From: Syngnathus acus | Lineage: Eukaryota > Chordata > Actinopteri > Syngnathiformes > Syngnathidae | NCBI RefSeq assembly: GCF_901709675.1 | Contig: NC_051095.1 | Span: 10,989,956-11,053,955 of the forward strand | Reading direction: 5' to 3' | DNA length: 64,000 bases | Shown: one piece after another, positions 61,961-64,000 of the stretch | How positions within the stretch are numbered: position 1 is the stretch's first letter | Layout: each line of letters opens with the position of its first letter | The notes under the pieces: generated by a model | Seen by the model: only the letters and a program-made list of their open reading frames with translations | Database searches by the model: none | What the model was told of the DNA's origin: nothing | Program-made: the position numbers and the translations under genes

Positions 61961-64000
61961 AATCAACTTTAAACACATCAAGGTGTCCAGTAAAATTACA
62001 TTTTCTTGTAGGTGAAGTATGCATTGACTAATTATGGAAAAGTATCAGTATGAGCATATGACAAAAAAATTGCATTTACCTCAATATTCTCAAGAAAAAA
62101 ATATTTCCCACTCCCTTTTTCCTAAAATTGTGGAATGATGGTCTAATGCGGTTGCAGCAATCTCCAATAACAGTCTTTTTATCATGACTTTCTATTTGAC
62201 ACATTTTAATTCCACCTTCTCTCCTGTTGTATAGAAAAGAAAAGAAATAAATAAATTGTAATGAAAGAGGCTTCTGGGATTCAGAAGAATCAAACTCCTG
62301 AGCCTATTATGACATTTTTCTTATTCAACATCATCTGTCACCAGCTCCAGAAGTAACAACGTCCCTCCGCCCCGTTCTGGCCGTCTGCCTTGCTCTCACT
62401 TCAAGCGACCGTGTCGGCTGCCGAGTGGTGACAGCTCCTCTCTGGTTCATCCGCACAGTGGAGGGATCCATCCGTCGACACAGCAAAAAAAAATCCGCTA
62501 CAAAGCCATTGTGTCTAGCAAAACAGTAACGGCCTTTTAATCAAAACATATGCCCCGGAGTTAAAATAAAACATCATAGCAGCAGGTTGAGGCAGACTCC
62601 TTTGCTCAGAGGTGTGTGAGTGCACCGTGATGGAGGTGCATTCCATGCCACCTTGGTGGGAGTCTACATAAACAGACAGTTGAGGGCTAAAGGAGAGCCT
62701 GTTTGGGCAGAGTTCACGCTTGTCTGTATGGAAAGAGCAAAAGCAAAGAAAAGATTTGGTGGTTTATGTCATACCACCATGAGGGCTCATTATGAGCAAG
62801 AGACACAATGGCAGCGGCTCAAGTGTTTGGTTTTGAGCTGTAGCTCACGGTCATGCTTTGAGCAGGAAGTGGCACTTAGCATGTGGGTGCGTCATTTGAC
62901 CCCAGAGACTCACTCTCGTGTCTTGCACTTGTTCTACCGCTGTGGCCAATGGTTGAAACGCTATTGACAATGTTTTTGGGAATGCGGCAGCATGAACATG
63001 AAAAAAAATTATTTACTTGCCAAGTGATGGATCGATGTGGTGACAGACATGCATGTTGTCAAAACAATCTACAATGAAAATTTGCTGCGACTAGTAAACC
63101 AAACCGCTTAGATGATATACTCTGAATGGCTAGTCGACTTTATTAAAGATGTTTACCGGTCGCTAATCACAAATTCTGGGCTTGTGGAGGCGAAACTGCT
63201 TCAGGCAACAAAGTGCGCTCGGTGAGATTAGTCTGTCATCATAATTGATTTAATTAAATTGTCTTCTATTTCTGAATGTGGATCTTAGGAAGTGACAAAC
63301 ACTTAAGTGGGGGAAAAAAAGACAGCCTCAAGCAAGATTTAAAAAGAACATTTGGCCCGCATTTGTGGCGCATCCATGTCGCTATAGTGACGTGTTTTTG
63401 TTTTGAAGGCCTGACTTCGATCATTGCGAACAAAGGCTCGGAGTTGTAGATTACGCCTTACGCAATAACGAAGTAGAAAAGTGGGGAATAATTTCACCTC
63501 ACAGAAGAGGGCCATGATTATTTTATTTTTTTTCACTGTATAGAGCACATTCATACACAAGGGTACTAAATGTGCTTCACACAACCAAAGCACAAACAAT
63601 CAAAACAGGTGAAGAAATTCACAAAGTAAAGAGAACAAAAGTAGCTTATTAAAATTACAAAAATAACTTACTTTGTCAGCATCTACCCATAATTACAACC
63701 AAAAGAAACCCATTTGAAACACATGAAATGGAATGACATCCTCCAGTTATACCACCTGCACCACAACTTAAACCTGTTTTTTCAAGTCTAATCTACGTTC
63801 TCTCACCAAAATGTCAGATGCGCCGGAGGCATGCAATAGAAAATTCCCCCTATCTGCCAGAACACCCAGCGAGGCATAAAACGGTCTGCCAAATTCCCAA
63901 ACACGGTAAAGTAGACTTGCCCCGGCACGACAATGAAGATCCGGCAGTTTTTACACCGAGCACGCGTGTGCCTGTCAACAAAAATAGGGCCCTTGGACTT
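61961..64000. other. Non-coding DNA upstream of zdhhc15
   Basis: No confirmed gene. The longest plus-strand frame (115 codons, 62620-62967) has no recognisable domain, no splice partners and no homologue I can name. The stretch 63180-63290 is non-repetitive, with several 'aatta' cores. Nothing else is supportable. Confidence 0.45.

Noticed and set aside
62620-62967. 115-codon plus-strand open frame with a reasonable composition
   Set aside because: No recognisable domain, no homologue I can name and no splice partners; the length is compatible with chance.

Overview
This window is vertebrate nuclear DNA, almost certainly from a teleost fish. The evidence is spliced genes with GT-AG introns, fish-type L2/CR1 LINE and hAT remnants, a solo LTR, abundant microsatellites, and a 370-bp head-to-head gene pair in a compact genome. 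The species cannot be fixed from the sequence.

The right half (34.4-61.4 kb) carries three complete protein-coding genes in the same order and orientation as human Xq13.3. They are abcb7 on the minus strand (16 coding exons, 743 codons, mitochondrial ABC half-transporter of the Atm1 type), uprt on the plus strand (7 coding exons, 258 codons, uracil phosphoribosyltransferase homolog) and zdhhc15 on the minus strand (11 coding exons, 334 codons, DHHC palmitoyltransferase). All exons were joined by hand from visible splice sites and every intron phase closes. abcb7 and uprt start back to back across 369 bp, which should be a shared bidirectional promoter. uprt and zdhhc15 are convergent, with their stop codons about 2 kb apart.

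The left half (1-34 kb) has no supportable protein-coding exon. In human the gene beyond ABCB7 on this side is NEXMIF, so this stretch is probably the flank or the large 5' introns of nexmif; that is inference. It holds a solo LTR with an exact 5-bp target duplication (14.4-15.2 kb), a 5'-truncated L2-like LINE with an open reverse-transcriptase tail (30.5-31.5 kb), several copies of a tRNA-SINE-like fish repeat, two inverted-repeat elements, microsatellites and a CpG-rich block near 24.6-25.3 kb.

Functionally, abcb7 exports the mitochondrial product needed for cytosolic iron-sulfur assembly, uprt is a PRTase-fold protein without the classical uracil-binding signature, and zdhhc15 palmitoylates membrane proteins in the Golgi/endosomal system. 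The three are linked by synteny, not by one known pathway.

No new multi-gene system was found. The most noteworthy observations are: complementary (CA)n and (TG)n tracts at the two ends of uprt intron 5, next to a symmetric 99-nt exon that carries the PRPP-loop residues; a hAT element in an abcb7 intron that still encodes the first part of a BED zinc-finger transposase; and CTCF-like motifs around the gene block.
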